Source: an archaeon (GTDB lineage Archaea; EX4484-52; WAPT01). Taken from it: a stretch of DNA of 64,000 nucleotides. Below the pieces are notes generated by a model. It ran no database searches. It was not told where the DNA came from and was given only the letters and a program-made list of their open reading frames with translations. The position numbers and the translations under genes are program-made. This document shows, one piece after another, positions 33,523 through 43,827 of this stretch (positions within the stretch are counted from its first letter, which is position 1; every line of letters begins with the position of its first letter). The stretch spans positions 67,420 through 131,419 of the forward strand of contig JAPDKB010000004.1 of assembly GCA_029258795.1 (NCBI GenBank). The letters run 5' to 3'.

Positions 33523-34635
33523 TCAATAAACTTCTTTAAGGACTTCTCTAACTACTGGATAACACTCGAGAAGTTCTTTACTGTTTATACTTAAACTTCC
33601 ATCTTCGTTCAAATGCGCATCTACTCTATAATAAGGTACACTTCCGGGAGCACATGCTGGATCTATAGTTATTGCAGGATTTGTTTTAGATGGAAATGCA
33701 CTGATGAAAAACACGTATCTCAATTGTTTATCAGTAAGTACTAATCTTTTATCTAGAGGTCCATAATACATTACCAAACCTTCTGTAATTATCCTTTTCC
33801 CTATATACTTGTCTTTATTTTTTGCTAGTTCTTCTAAACTAACGTGACTAATCTCAGAGAATGTCTTACTTTGTATTGAAGAATTGAAGAAATTCACAAT
33901 TGTTATTGTGAAATTATCAATACCTACAAAATGATCCACAAAGCTTAGTTTTGAATAATTCTCCCCTGAAGATAAATAAAGAACGAAGATAATTATTAGC
34001 ACAATTATTAGTAATTTATAAGGGATGTAATATTTTGTTTTGTGATAAATTAACCTAGAAACGTATATCAATATTGATAATATCAAAGCTCTTTCTAAGA
34101 TTGCAATAAAATCAAGTTTTTCTAAAAATAAATAATGCAATAGCGATAAAATAAGTAAAATTACCAAGAAATACCTCAACAAAACCGGAAGTGTGTAATA
34201 TTGAAATCGGTAAAGGTATCTCTTAAACTCACTTAATTTGCTTTGCGCGCCTCCACGATCAATACGCGTTACTCTTGTATCCCGGACTTCTAAACTTTTA
34301 TCATCCTTTTTAGGTTTGTTTAATAATGTCTCGAGTGCTTGAGTGTAATTTTTATCCTCATTAGTCAATTCTTCCCATCTTTTTTGAGTCCATTTCCAAT
34401 CTGGATGACCTCCCGTTTTTCGCCATTCTTCGTATAATTTATCTCTTAAAACAGGATCTTTAACTTTTTCAATATCGTTTTTTATAATCACCATTCTCGG
34501 TTCAAGATGTTTTTTACAAAAGTACTCACCACAATATTTGCACTTGTATAATCTTTTTTCAGAGGAATCGCCTTCTCTAGTTTTACATTCCCGGCATATC
34601 CCGTACTTACCTTTCTTTTTGCTTTTTTTAGTCAT
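33523..34635 (-). CDS. AN1-like zinc-finger membrane protein with C-terminal OB-like domain
   Basis: The 370-aa protein begins with a zinc finger (C14, C17, C32, C35, C40, H43; CKYCGEYFCKKH) of AN1 type. A charged linker follows, then three or four membrane helices (about 150-235). The C-terminal domain (LAKNKDKYIGKRIITEGLV onward) resembles an OB-fold domain found in bacterial and archaeal membrane proteins. The region is much more AT-rich than its neighbours, suggesting recent acquisition. Function unknown. Confidence 0.7.
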   Translation of the reverse strand: MTKKSKKKGKYGICRECKTREGDSSEKRLYKCKYCGEYFCKKHLEPRMVIIKNDIEKVKDPVLRDKLYEEWRKTGGHPDWKWTQKRWEELTNEDKNYTQALETLLNKPKKDDKSLEVRDTRVTRIDRGGAQSKLSEFKRYLYRFQYYTLPVLLRYFLVILLILSLLHYLFLEKLDFIAILERALILSILIYVSRLIYHKTKYYIPYKLLIIVLIIIFVLYLSSGENYSKLSFVDHFVGIDNFTITIVNFFNSSIQSKTFSEISHVSLEELAKNKDKYIGKRIITEGLVMYYGPLDKRLVLTDKQLRYVFFISAFPSKTNPAITIDPACAPGSVPYYRVDAHLNEDGSLSINSKELLECYPVVREVLKEVY

Positions 34636-34814
34636 TGCATTTTTCTTGAGTTTTGAACGTTTTAAAATTTTCTTAAAACCAGATTATTGTAAAAATCTAA
34701 CTAAGAACAACACGGGACTTAGTGATAAAATCACAAGTATCAAGAAAGCGAGGAAAGGGGATAGCCCGCTTGAAAAATTAAGACTCAATAAAACGAGGTA
34801 ATTATTATTTAACA

Positions 34815-35996
34815 TCATTTCCCCTTCTCCGAAACGTAAATGAGCTCCGGAATATGCGTGCTTGTTGCGTAGATGTAATAGAGCACCCCACCAATTATGC
34901 AGGCGAACACCCCAATTCCAAGTATTGCATGAGGACTTAGAAAGAGAAAGGAAAAGAATGCAAAACTCCTTCCTAAAGCAAGAGATATGGCACGCAAAAA
35001 TATGATTTCTGTGCCCACCCCCTTAACGATGTTGTAAAAATAGCCGAAGAATGGAGCATCTATTATGGGAGAGATAAATCCCGCTATTATCAAAGCTATG
35101 CTCGCACTTCTCACAGAAAGACTCAGAGCAAGGAATGTCAGCAGGTTGGCGTAGAGCAAAAATCCTATGGTACCAAGAGCATAGTCATGCTTCGCATCAA
35201 CCCATCTCGAAATCACGTACAGGATCAAAGCTGAAGCCACTGTGGCTAAGGATTTCAAGCTGCCAAAGCTGACCACGTCCTGCAATGTGGAATAGATTAT
35301 CACGGGCATGCTGACGATCACAGCGATGACTATACCCTCCACAAAGAAAAGAGGTGTTAGATTTGTGTGGGTCTTGCTCACTCGCACCCTCAAATCTTTA
35401 CATCTCCACTTCCTCTTCAGCAATTTCAACGAAATTATGGAGAGAAAAACGACATACGTGCACATGAAGAGAAGAAAGTTACGGTATCCCATGCTTTTTA
35501 TCATCAGTGCAAACGCGACTGGAAACACCACGCTCAAAATGGTGGTGATAACTGTCACAGTGGCATATTCCTCAGCGAGCTTTTTTCTCCTTCCGTACAT
35601 TCCTATCGCCATGTGCTGTGGTATCCAGTAAAAGACGAGGGAAAGCGAGCCAAGGACCGAGATTAAGGGTAGCAATTCCATTTTGAAATTGGCAAAGAGG
35701 AAAAGTAGGATGGCGCTCATCACCACGGAGATGAATTGCGAGACCTCCAGCCCGTAACGCTCCACCACAAATTTCACAAGGAGGAGAGATGGCGGAATCA
35801 TCACACCGTACTGAAGCATGAAGTAAAGAAAGACGGGTTTCAAACTTCCCGCGAGCTCGTAAATGTACAGGGGAGCGTAAACATTGACCGCAAGCGTCAA
35901 AGCCATCCTCAGCACGGAGAATAGCATGACATGCCTTATCTGCTCCGGCAAATCGTACCTTATGTGTATTGCCAGATGTCTGTACGGGTGAGGCAT
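34815..35996 (-). CDS. MFS-like multi-pass transporter
   Basis: The 393-aa protein has about twelve hydrophobic helices and a cytoplasmic basic loop mid-way (KLLKRKWRCKDLRVRVSKTH), as in the major facilitator superfamily. Short GRRKK after the fourth helix fits the conserved loop. The substrate is unknown. The 34636-34814 gap upstream of the zinc-finger gene has only a small GTGAT/ATCAC hairpin and no gene. Confidence 0.75.
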   Translation of the reverse strand: MPHPYRHLAIHIRYDLPEQIRHVMLFSVLRMALTLAVNVYAPLYIYELAGSLKPVFLYFMLQYGVMIPPSLLLVKFVVERYGLEVSQFISVVMSAILLFLFANFKMELLPLISVLGSLSLVFYWIPQHMAIGMYGRRKKLAEEYATVTVITTILSVVFPVAFALMIKSMGYRNFLLFMCTYVVFLSIISLKLLKRKWRCKDLRVRVSKTHTNLTPLFFVEGIVIAVIVSMPVIIYSTLQDVVSFGSLKSLATVASALILYVISRWVDAKHDYALGTIGFLLYANLLTFLALSLSVRSASIALIIAGFISPIIDAPFFGYFYNIVKGVGTEIIFLRAISLALGRSFAFFSFLFLSPHAILGIGVFACIIGGVLYYIYATSTHIPELIYVSEKGK

Positions 35997-36039
35997 TGAT
36001 GATTGATTAAAAGCAGCCCGCTATATAAATCTTTCTGGG

Positions 36040-37047
36040 CTATTCTATCCTGAATCTCAAAAAAGCAGCCACACCTCCGAGCTTTTCAAACATCTTCCCG
36101 GCATCATGGGTGGAATGCACAACCACAACCTTACCTCCACCTTCTTCAACTTTTTTCATGAGCTTTTCAATTCTTTCATTATCCATTATCTTGTCTGAAA
36201 CGAGGAGCTTTTCTATTGCCATCATTTCAGCAGCTTTCTCCACCTCCTCAATACCGTAAGCAACAAGCCCGCTCTCCTTAGCTATCTCCTCCAGCAGTTT
36301 TTCAACAAGCTTCGTTTCCTCCGAAAGCTTCATATCACCCATAACTCTGTCAAGGTAGCCGCGCTTTATCACCTCGTTTATGCCTGTAACACCCGTGACA
36401 GAGCAGCTTTCAACCATGCACTTTGCTTTAACGCTATCGGGAAGCGTGTCATAAAGCTCATCCTTTTTGAAGCCCGGCCCGGCCAGAATTATCTTGTGCA
36501 CATCTTTCTCATGTTCTTCCAACACTTTCCTCACGCTCGCAATGAACTGCCTGTTCTCCTCTTCTCCACCTCCGTAATCTTTTCCACCACCCTTCTTCCT
36601 TATGGTTGCAACCATCTTCCAATCTATCTCCGTGGCTATGGCTATGTCAGCTTCCCTTTCATCTATCACGCAGATTAAAACGCGTAGCCCTTTGTAGCGT
36701 GACGCTTCCTTGAGCTTGATTATCTCGCTCGTTTTCCATTCCTTCCATATGTCTATGACATCATTCTCCTTCAGCCGGAACGAGTGGTAGCCACGCGTCA
36801 CATCTTCAGGCGCTTCAACTATCGGGCCGAGAAGCTTGAGAGCATTACCTTCCATCTCAACCCTTTCCACCTTTATTTTGAGGTATGCCGGCTTTTTCTC
36901 TCTCGCACCTTCAGCCTGCACTGTCCTGAAATCTCTCTTTCCCACAACATCCCCTTCCTTTATCACGCTCTTCAACACCAGCAGATCCTCATAGGTGTTT
37001 ACCTTCACCCTCGTCTTGTCCTTCACATCCAGCTTGAGAATTTGCAT
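36040..37047 (-). CDS. pelA: Pelota (Dom34), ribosome rescue factor
   Basis: The 335-aa protein starts MQILKLDVKDKTRVKV and has the N-terminal Sm-like domain, then eRF1-like central (ITGVTGINEVIKRG region) and C-terminal domains (KVVVVHSTHDAGKMFEKLGG). Pelota clears stalled ribosomes. ATG 37047 gives the conserved start; a TATA box (TTTTTAAAT, 37069-37077) lies about 26 nt away and may also serve the divergent gene at 37127. Confidence 0.93.
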   Translation of the reverse strand: MQILKLDVKDKTRVKVNTYEDLLVLKSVIKEGDVVGKRDFRTVQAEGAREKKPAYLKIKVERVEMEGNALKLLGPIVEAPEDVTRGYHSFRLKENDVIDIWKEWKTSEIIKLKEASRYKGLRVLICVIDEREADIAIATEIDWKMVATIRKKGGGKDYGGGEEENRQFIASVRKVLEEHEKDVHKIILAGPGFKKDELYDTLPDSVKAKCMVESCSVTGVTGINEVIKRGYLDRVMGDMKLSEETKLVEKLLEEIAKESGLVAYGIEEVEKAAEMMAIEKLLVSDKIMDNERIEKLMKKVEEGGGKVVVVHSTHDAGKMFEKLGGVAAFLRFRIE

Positions 37048-37126
37048 GCTTTCCCATTCTTCTGGAAAATTTTTAAATACAACAAAAACCAAATCCAGAA
37101 TTGAAGTCTTTTGAGGGTGAAAGAGA

Positions 37127-38287
37127 ATGGAAAGCTTCGTCAAGGTTTTTGGTGTGGCTATAGTCATACTTCTTGTGGGCATACTTATGTCAATAAGTAT
37201 ATCTCATATCGGAACGGTGGGAGTAAAGGGAGAGAGGAACGTAACCATCTTTTCAGCTTCCATCCCCTCATTTGGAGAGGTGGGAGAGGCGTCACGCGCC
37301 ATAATGCTGGGAGATGTTGCTGTGGGAAAGATTGCTGGCATGGACCTCGTGGCTGAAGCCACGAATCTTGTCATAAAAAACGGGTTGTTCGGAGAGAAGA
37401 GCAAGAGTTTTGTGGTGGAGGGGGAGGACATAAGGAAAATCGTTATTGAGGGTGAGATTTCAGAGACGAACATGTATGGTGATCTCATAATTCTTGTTAA
37501 TGGTAAGGCAGTATATCATGCCAAAACATCTCCCAAAAAGATAGAAGTGGTGGTGGATGAGGTGGATCCTGTTCACAACGAAGTTGAGATAAAAGCTGAG
37601 AGCTCCGGCTTCAAATTCTGGGCTCCTACTACCTACATTTTTGCCTATCTGAAGGTTTACAAGGACGACTACACTTATCGCGAGTACTCCAAGGGCTTTG
37701 TACTTCACCCTTACGAGGTGGATGGTTTCAAGAAAGCTGAAATTGTCTTTTACGTGGATGAAGCCATAAAGAACAGCGATCTTTGCATTGATGTGAACAA
37801 CATCAACATCTATTGCGCTTTACCCCAGCAGAGCCCGCTTGCATATAAGGTTGACTTCGACAAAACTTCCACAAACCTCGTTGCAGGAGAGAACAGCCTG
37901 CACATCTATACCGGCAAGGATGCGGCCTACAAGCTGCGGGATGTTAGAATCAACATCTACTATTACGGAGCAACGCAGAAAAGCTACAAGAGCTATGAAT
38001 TCAGGATGGCTCAACCATTCTTGGAGTTCATGGAGGAGGAGAACAGAACGCTTGAGATTGTTGGGAAAGCGAGCAACGTGAATGTTAAGGGCAAGCTCGA
38101 GCTTATGCTTAACGGCAGGGAGGATTGCAAAGCCGCGTTTATAATAGAGCGCAACAACCAGATGTTCAGGCAAAAGCTTGACAGGAACTGCCTCAAAGCG
38201 GGAACAAACACAATTAGTGTGGCAACAACAGGAAGCTTTGATGTGGAGAGGATAAGTTTGGTGTTGGTTAAGGGGGTGAACATTTAA
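37127..38287 (+). CDS. Membrane-anchored extracellular beta-rich protein
   Basis: The 386-aa protein has an N-terminal signal anchor (VFGVAIVILLVGILMSISIS) and a long beta-rich ectodomain with two cysteine-containing repeats (NSDLCIDVNNINIYC, then NGREDCKAAF to DRNCLKAG). SD GAGGGTG is 8 nt before the ATG. Its stop overlaps the next start (TAATG). It opens a run of envelope genes up to 46987. Function unknown. Confidence 0.75.
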   Translation: MESFVKVFGVAIVILLVGILMSISISHIGTVGVKGERNVTIFSASIPSFGEVGEASRAIMLGDVAVGKIAGMDLVAEATNLVIKNGLFGEKSKSFVVEGEDIRKIVIEGEISETNMYGDLIILVNGKAVYHAKTSPKKIEVVVDEVDPVHNEVEIKAESSGFKFWAPTTYIFAYLKVYKDDYTYREYSKGFVLHPYEVDGFKKAEIVFYVDEAIKNSDLCIDVNNINIYCALPQQSPLAYKVDFDKTSTNLVAGENSLHIYTGKDAAYKLRDVRINIYYYGATQKSYKSYEFRMAQPFLEFMEEENRTLEIVGKASNVNVKGKLELMLNGREDCKAAFIIERNNQMFRQKLDRNCLKAGTNTISVATTGSFDVERISLVLVKGVNI

Positions 38288-38826
38288 TGTTCGATATTTT
38301 GAAGAGGGGTAAGAGTTACTATTGTGCAAAGTGTCTCTTTGAAAAAGGAAAGCTAGTTCAGGTTCCAAAAAAAGATTATGATAAAACAGGAGTTTGGAGA
38401 TGTGAGGAGGGACACACCCTTACTGGAGATGATGTAATAGTAATGGAATCAACAGAATGGTACTGTCCAAAATGCCTCTATGAAGGAAACATGAATAATC
38501 TTAAAGTTGTTACCAATTTAAACGGTAAAATTCTTGGATACTATTGTTTCAAGCATAAAGAACTCTTTCAGCGTGGATTTACAAAAGGAGAAGCAGAGGC
38601 ATACCTAAATTCCTTAGGAGGGGGCGCACAACCATCAAAATCATTCACAACACTCCCCGTAGTATTCGATGTCCAGAACGCTCCAATGGGGCTTTTGTGG
38701 TTCATATTGTATGTAGTGGTTGGATTGTGCCTAGAAAGGTTCGCCCCAGTCAAAATGAACTTGACTTTATTATTTTTTTGCGCTGGGATAACAGCACTGA
38801 TAATGGAAGTAATAAAAATCCCCTAG
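38287..38826 (+). CDS. Zinc-ribbon protein with two C-terminal membrane helices
   Basis: The 179-aa protein has two zinc-ribbon-like units (YYCAKC to WRCEEGH, then WYCPKC to YYCFKH) in the first 95 residues, a Gly/Ser/Thr linker and two hydrophobic helices at the C-terminus. The ribbons would lie on the cytoplasmic side. It is coupled by a one-base overlap to the envelope protein before it. Confidence 0.7.
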   Translation: MFDILKRGKSYYCAKCLFEKGKLVQVPKKDYDKTGVWRCEEGHTLTGDDVIVMESTEWYCPKCLYEGNMNNLKVVTNLNGKILGYYCFKHKELFQRGFTKGEAEAYLNSLGGGAQPSKSFTTLPVVFDVQNAPMGLLWFILYVVVGLCLERFAPVKMNLTLLFFCAGITALIMEVIKIP

Positions 38827-38889
38827 AGTACGCTAATGCAATCAAATAGGAATGGGTAAAACCGCAAACATAATGAAGGTGGATGCTGT

Positions 38890-41841
38890 ATGTTCATATA
38901 TGCGATGATTGCAATCGGACTTTCATTTTTAATCTTTTTACTGTCCGGCGGAAATCTCATAACATGGTTTATAGATATCATTGTAGTTACTATAATTCTC
39001 TTTATAGGGGCAAGCCAAATTACAGTGGGCAAAGGCGTCAATCCTTGGCGGCCACGCATAGCGGTTATTATTTTTATCATTCTTTTCTTAGGGTGGACCA
39101 TTCAAACCCGTTCTTTCGTTTCATTTATAGGTGTGACTGTGATGATACTGCTCGCATCTTCCCTCGCAGAACTTGCCGCTCGCAACAGAAAAACAGCTGC
39201 GCTCTATATCGGAGTGATTGTAATTACGGGTGCGTTTTTGATACCGATATTCACTGCTTGGCAATCAGTAGTTCAATCTAAAGCTGCTGAGTTGGGAGTT
39301 CCCGCGAGTTCAATGGATATTGGTACGAGGGCAAGTGCGGGATGGAACGCATCAATAACCTATTTTAAGGACATGTGGCTGGCCATAGCAGAGCCAGAAA
39401 AATGGTATGAGGAACATTTCGTAGAGAGGGGAAAGCGTGAACAAGGAGCAACGAACCTCGCAATAGAAATAGAAAAAGTTGAATTATCGCCTTCCGAAAG
39501 TTATACTTCAATCATAAAACAACCGGCTGGTAAATCAGTTGATGAAGAGGTCAGCATCATTTACTCTATCAGGAACAAGGGCGATAAGACCTCTTCTTGG
39601 GTGAGATTTGGAGCTATATTGGATGACATTGCATATAGTAAAGGTGCGGCACTTGCAGATTATGATGCTACGGGAAAAAGAGTGGTATACGGTAAAAGAT
39701 ATGTTAAACCATTAGGCACTACTCTTTACCCCAACCAACCAGCACGACAGTATATGACTTTACTGACGCCCTATTGTAAGGGCACGTACGAACTCAAAAC
39801 ATTCATTGAATATGAGTACAACGTCACCGGCTGGAACAACATAGAATTCATCGACTATAATTATTATCTGGATATGCTCAAAAGAGGAAAAATCACACCT
39901 GAAGATAAATTATCAACATCTTCTGCAGGTCCCTTTAAAGTCACTCTTAAAACCGACAAGTATCAACCCATTCCTGTAAAGGATGGTGTTGCCAACTTCA
40001 GACTGTTTGTTACTGTGTTGAATGAAAGGGATGGTCACGCTTTCATAAAAGCGATCTTCCTGCATCTACCCAAAGGCGAGTTTGAACTCGGAGAGAGTTG
40101 TGACTGGAAGTTTTATAAAACGGATCCGTTGGACAAGTACGACATATACGTCATAAAGGCGCCGGTTGACCTTACAACGAAGGAAGGTCAGCAAATAGCG
40201 AAGGAAGAAAGCACGGACAGGTGCATAAACCCCAATGATAAAAAAGAATTTTCCTGTGAGGTTTTATTCAAAGGTAATGTGCTTGGCCCTATAGAAAAAC
40301 CGATCAAAGTAGAAATAGTTTATATATTCAGGTATGAAAAATCGTTGAGTTTCACCGTTTCTCCCACACTGGAGAGTATGAGCTGTGACGAAGTAACCGA
40401 AGACATCATACCTAAAGAGAGAAGAAATGCAACCCTCGAGAAAGTGCTCAACAAGAGCTGTGTCTTTTACAAGGCGCTCAACAAGAAGAATAAACACTAT
40501 CTGTGCTCAGTTGAGGCAGACGCGGATAGAATAGCGGATGTTCTTTATCAAGTTGCAGAATACTGCCTCTCACAGAATTACGGTGGGGAGGACACAGTAT
40601 GTGCAACTATAAAGCTTGATCCTATCGGCACCAACTGCAAACAGAAAATAGAGATCAAGTCCGAGAACTTGAATGCAATTGAAGAGGGAAATAAGGATGG
40701 GGGAGAAAAAAAGGATGAGTTCTATCTTACAAGCATATACCTAGACGGTGGAAAACTCGAGCTTGACTCGGCACACATGTATGACATCCAATTCGAATAC
40801 AAGAAGGGGGTATGCAGTATAGGCGGTGATGTAAAAATAAGCAAAATAAAAGAGGAGGAGGAACACTATGAGTGTAATCTGGACAATGGAATGCCGTGCA
40901 ATGACAGCTCTCAATGTAGTGAGGGTATCTGCAACTCTGCATTCAAGTACATGCTCTCAAGACCAAAAGTTGAAGGATTCAGTTTCAGTTATACCACTTT
41001 CCTAAAAAATACAGAGAATTTTATTTACAATATATTACATGAACATGAAATTGAGGGTGAAGACCTTAATGTTGTAATTAAATCACTCAAAGGAGCAGAG
41101 GAAGATTATCCTAGATATTATTTGTGGTCTAATTTAGAGAAGAGTAAAGACATACCGGAAGATGTTCGAACTTTGATTCAGAATTTAAAACCATTTTTCA
41201 AATATCTAAACGACTATCCTGGTGCAGATTCTAATATTGGGGGCAAAGTATTCCCATCAGAAAAAGTATGTCAACCCTCTCACTGCACGTATGACAATGA
41301 TCCTGAGAATCCTAAGCCGTTTAATAAAGAAGCTGGATGCCAATGTGCAGCACCGTATTTCAAGTATGACTTTAAAAATGTAGAAGAGGATAGTAGAGAT
41401 GGCAGGGCATTGAAACATTTTTATAACAATGAAAAAGGATACTACTGTCTCCCATTCTGCGAACCGAACAAACCCGCCGAGCGTCCGTGTTTCTGCGTAT
41501 CCAGAGAAATTTATGATGAAAAAAATGCTGAGAATTATGAAAATATATATGATGCAATGAAAGATAGCCGGGAGATAATCCCTGACCCTGCCAAAATGAC
41601 AGATAATTGTGAATCTGAAGAAGACTATGAAAAGGTGCGTTACATATGCTGTATAGATAATAATGGTAACGGTATTGTGGTTGTTCAGACTTGTGATAAG
41701 AAACCCAAAAAGTATGAGAACGGTACTATAATGAAGGATGAAAACGGTAATACGATTTACGAATACTACTGGAGAAGCGACTACGGTGATTTTGGAGACA
41801 ACTTCGAAGCTCTGTGTAATGCGGCTATCAGTTCAGAATAA
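38890..41841 (+). CDS. Large membrane protein with Cys-rich ectodomain (983 aa)
   Basis: Four membrane helices occupy about residues 1-130. A very large outer part follows with Ig-like domains (EVSIIYSIRNKGDKTSSWVRF and others) and many cysteines. Short EGF- or Dickkopf-like clusters occur, such as CNLDNGMPCNDSSQCSEGIC near residue 665 and CQPSHC to CQCA near 800. The AAGGTGG SD precedes the ATG. A link to the lipoproteins downstream is suggested by shared domain style. No known family recognised; the codon use is AT-richer than housekeeping genes here. Confidence 0.75.
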   Translation: MFIYAMIAIGLSFLIFLLSGGNLITWFIDIIVVTIILFIGASQITVGKGVNPWRPRIAVIIFIILFLGWTIQTRSFVSFIGVTVMILLASSLAELAARNRKTAALYIGVIVITGAFLIPIFTAWQSVVQSKAAELGVPASSMDIGTRASAGWNASITYFKDMWLAIAEPEKWYEEHFVERGKREQGATNLAIEIEKVELSPSESYTSIIKQPAGKSVDEEVSIIYSIRNKGDKTSSWVRFGAILDDIAYSKGAALADYDATGKRVVYGKRYVKPLGTTLYPNQPARQYMTLLTPYCKGTYELKTFIEYEYNVTGWNNIEFIDYNYYLDMLKRGKITPEDKLSTSSAGPFKVTLKTDKYQPIPVKDGVANFRLFVTVLNERDGHAFIKAIFLHLPKGEFELGESCDWKFYKTDPLDKYDIYVIKAPVDLTTKEGQQIAKEESTDRCINPNDKKEFSCEVLFKGNVLGPIEKPIKVEIVYIFRYEKSLSFTVSPTLESMSCDEVTEDIIPKERRNATLEKVLNKSCVFYKALNKKNKHYLCSVEADADRIADVLYQVAEYCLSQNYGGEDTVCATIKLDPIGTNCKQKIEIKSENLNAIEEGNKDGGEKKDEFYLTSIYLDGGKLELDSAHMYDIQFEYKKGVCSIGGDVKISKIKEEEEHYECNLDNGMPCNDSSQCSEGICNSAFKYMLSRPKVEGFSFSYTTFLKNTENFIYNILHEHEIEGEDLNVVIKSLKGAEEDYPRYYLWSNLEKSKDIPEDVRTLIQNLKPFFKYLNDYPGADSNIGGKVFPSEKVCQPSHCTYDNDPENPKPFNKEAGCQCAAPYFKYDFKNVEEDSRDGRALKHFYNNEKGYYCLPFCEPNKPAERPCFCVSREIYDEKNAENYENIYDAMKDSREIIPDPAKMTDNCESEEDYEKVRYICCIDNNGNGIVVVQTCDKKPKKYENGTIMKDENGNTIYEYYWRSDYGDFGDNFEALCNAAISSE

Positions 41842-41856
41842 TAAATTTATTGAGCT

Positions 41857-42696
41857 CTAACCTTTCCCAAATACACCCACTGCAAGCGTGTTTCTCGTTC
41901 CGATCCCCACACCCAGAATAATTATCAGAAGCTTTACAAATCGCGCTTCAGTCTCGTTTTCAGCGTATTTATCTATCAGCCATAACGCAACCGGCACAAC
42001 CAGCAACTTCATCAGGATCATGGCCCACGCCGCAGAGCCATTTATTAACAACACTCTCTTGGATTCAAGCAACTCAATTAGATACCTTCCAAGTACGTGT
42101 TTTTCCCAGAATCCATAAAATGTTATTCCAACAAAACTTCCGCATGCGTCCAGTAGTTGCGATTGAATTGCAAAGAAATTCCATTTATCACTCAGAAATC
42201 TGAGTTTAAAAGATGTTATGAACAGTATTATGCCGAATGCGGTCCATAAACCCAGAACGAAAAGCAAACCTTTAATGTTTTTAATTTCCAAAAAACTCAA
42301 ACAAAGAAACACGAGTGCCCACCCACTAAACAACAAAGCTCTGTTATCATCTTTTATTAATTTCTTCTCTCTTGCTTCTCTAAAAAGGCATATTGCGATC
42401 AAAACCACAAAAAAAAGGAAAATGTAGATGAAGGGCGTCACAAAAATCAGGGAATTAAGCACCCCTGCATCTTTCATCACCCTTAGCACGCCTCCAAGCA
42501 CCATCCATCCGGAGAGAGAAAGCGCAAATTGGTCGGTGAGCTTTATCCTCTCTTTACTAAAAAGTTCTCTGTAGATGATGTATACCGCCAATAAGAATAT
42601 AACCGCATACAAAAAAGTGTTGACCAAATTGTACCCAGTATCCTTATAAAGCGGTTGCACGACATAATAGTTAAAGATATATTTGATATCGACCAT
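41857..42696 (-). CDS. DUF63 family membrane protein
   Basis: The 279-aa protein has seven or eight membrane helices and starts MVDIKYIFNYYVVQPLYKDTGYN, like archaeal DUF63 (COG4089) proteins. Segments such as DACGSFVGITFYGFWEKHVLG and GIGTRNTLAVGV at the end are family-like. Function unknown. It is divergent from the lipoprotein at 42707 with only 10 bp between starts. Confidence 0.8.
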   Translation of the reverse strand: MVDIKYIFNYYVVQPLYKDTGYNLVNTFLYAVIFLLAVYIIYRELFSKERIKLTDQFALSLSGWMVLGGVLRVMKDAGVLNSLIFVTPFIYIFLFFVVLIAICLFREAREKKLIKDDNRALLFSGWALVFLCLSFLEIKNIKGLLFVLGLWTAFGIILFITSFKLRFLSDKWNFFAIQSQLLDACGSFVGITFYGFWEKHVLGRYLIELLESKRVLLINGSAAWAMILMKLLVVPVALWLIDKYAENETEARFVKLLIIILGVGIGTRNTLAVGVFGKG

Positions 42697-42706
42697 AACA
42701 AGCCTT

Positions 42707-43723
42707 ATGCGTAAAAACATTTTTATTTGTCTTGCGGTTTTGATGGTAGTTCTTAATCTGCAATGCACGGGCATCATAACTCCAGGAGGTGGTTCTGAGA
42801 GAACAAGTGTCAAGGAGACGGAATTACTTAGAATAAATTATCTGGAGATTGCACCCTCGGAGGTAGTTCACCCGGGAGAAAAGATTTTTGTTAGAATGGA
42901 GGTGGAGAACATCGGTCAGAAAGATGTGGATGTCTTTATAAACACCTCCAGCTGTGATCAGACTCCTGAAGGCGGCAAACTCCTGCTTTATAGTATATGT
43001 GAGCCGCTTTATGTTGTTGATGAGTTCCGTATACTATCAACTGGAGGTGAGGAAACCACAGTAAGTGCGGACCTAAACTATGATGGAACTCCCGAAAAGA
43101 TTTGTGCACTCAAGCTAAAGCCGGACGAAACAGCAATCTTTTTCTGGAAAATTTCCGCTCCCACAAAAGAAGAATTGTTTGGAATGACCCATGAATGCAA
43201 TTTTAAGTTCAGAGTGATGTACAAATCTCAAGCACAAACCACCGCTTACATTTATTTCGCGTCATATGATGAAATAGTACAGAGAATGTACACTCAAGAG
43301 GACCTCAAAGAGGCAGGGAATAATATAGCTACCTCTGGACCGGTCGTTGTCATGGTCACTGCTGAAGACCAACCTTATCCTGCAGATGGTACTTTTACAC
43401 TGCCCGTCCACATCGAAAATAGAGGAAATGGTATCGTGGACGTTCTAGATCTAAGCATAAACTACCCACAAAACTTTGAACTCATTCCAAATCGATGTGA
43501 ACTTTTTGAACCTTCTGGCGGTTCCACAATAAGTTTGAGCTCTGCTCGTGTTGCAAGAGAAATGCTCCAGATATATGGAGGGAAGTCCTCTCAATTTCAT
43601 TGTGAGTTCAAGGCACCTCCAGTGAGCATGCTCACACCGTTCAGATTTGATGTAACCGCCACATACCTATACTCAATTTTTGAAGAAAAGAAGGTGAGAG
43701 TGGTACCATACGAGAGAGATTGA
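42707..43723 (+). CDS. Lipoprotein with CARDB-like domains (copy 1)
   Basis: A short signal sequence ends in LNLQC (lipobox-like) at about residue 23. Two Ig-like/CARDB-type domains follow (KIFVRMEVENIGQKDVDVF; FTLPVHIENRGNGIVDVLDL). It is the first of four tandem related lipoproteins. A TATA-like stretch (AAAGATATATTTG, 42673-42685) inside the start of the divergent DUF63 gene is about 27 nt upstream, so translation may be leaderless. Confidence 0.75.
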   Translation: MRKNIFICLAVLMVVLNLQCTGIITPGGGSERTSVKETELLRINYLEIAPSEVVHPGEKIFVRMEVENIGQKDVDVFINTSSCDQTPEGGKLLLYSICEPLYVVDEFRILSTGGEETTVSADLNYDGTPEKICALKLKPDETAIFFWKISAPTKEELFGMTHECNFKFRVMYKSQAQTTAYIYFASYDEIVQRMYTQEDLKEAGNNIATSGPVVVMVTAEDQPYPADGTFTLPVHIENRGNGIVDVLDLSINYPQNFELIPNRCELFEPSGGSTISLSSARVAREMLQIYGGKSSQFHCEFKAPPVSMLTPFRFDVTATYLYSIFEEKKVRVVPYERD

Positions 43724-43827
43724 AGCCAAATGTTGGTTTCAACAACTAAATAAAAATTACACCTATACGTAACATTTAAATACAGTGACACACCAAATTA
43801 ACTTTGAATAAACCTGAGGTGAGGGAA

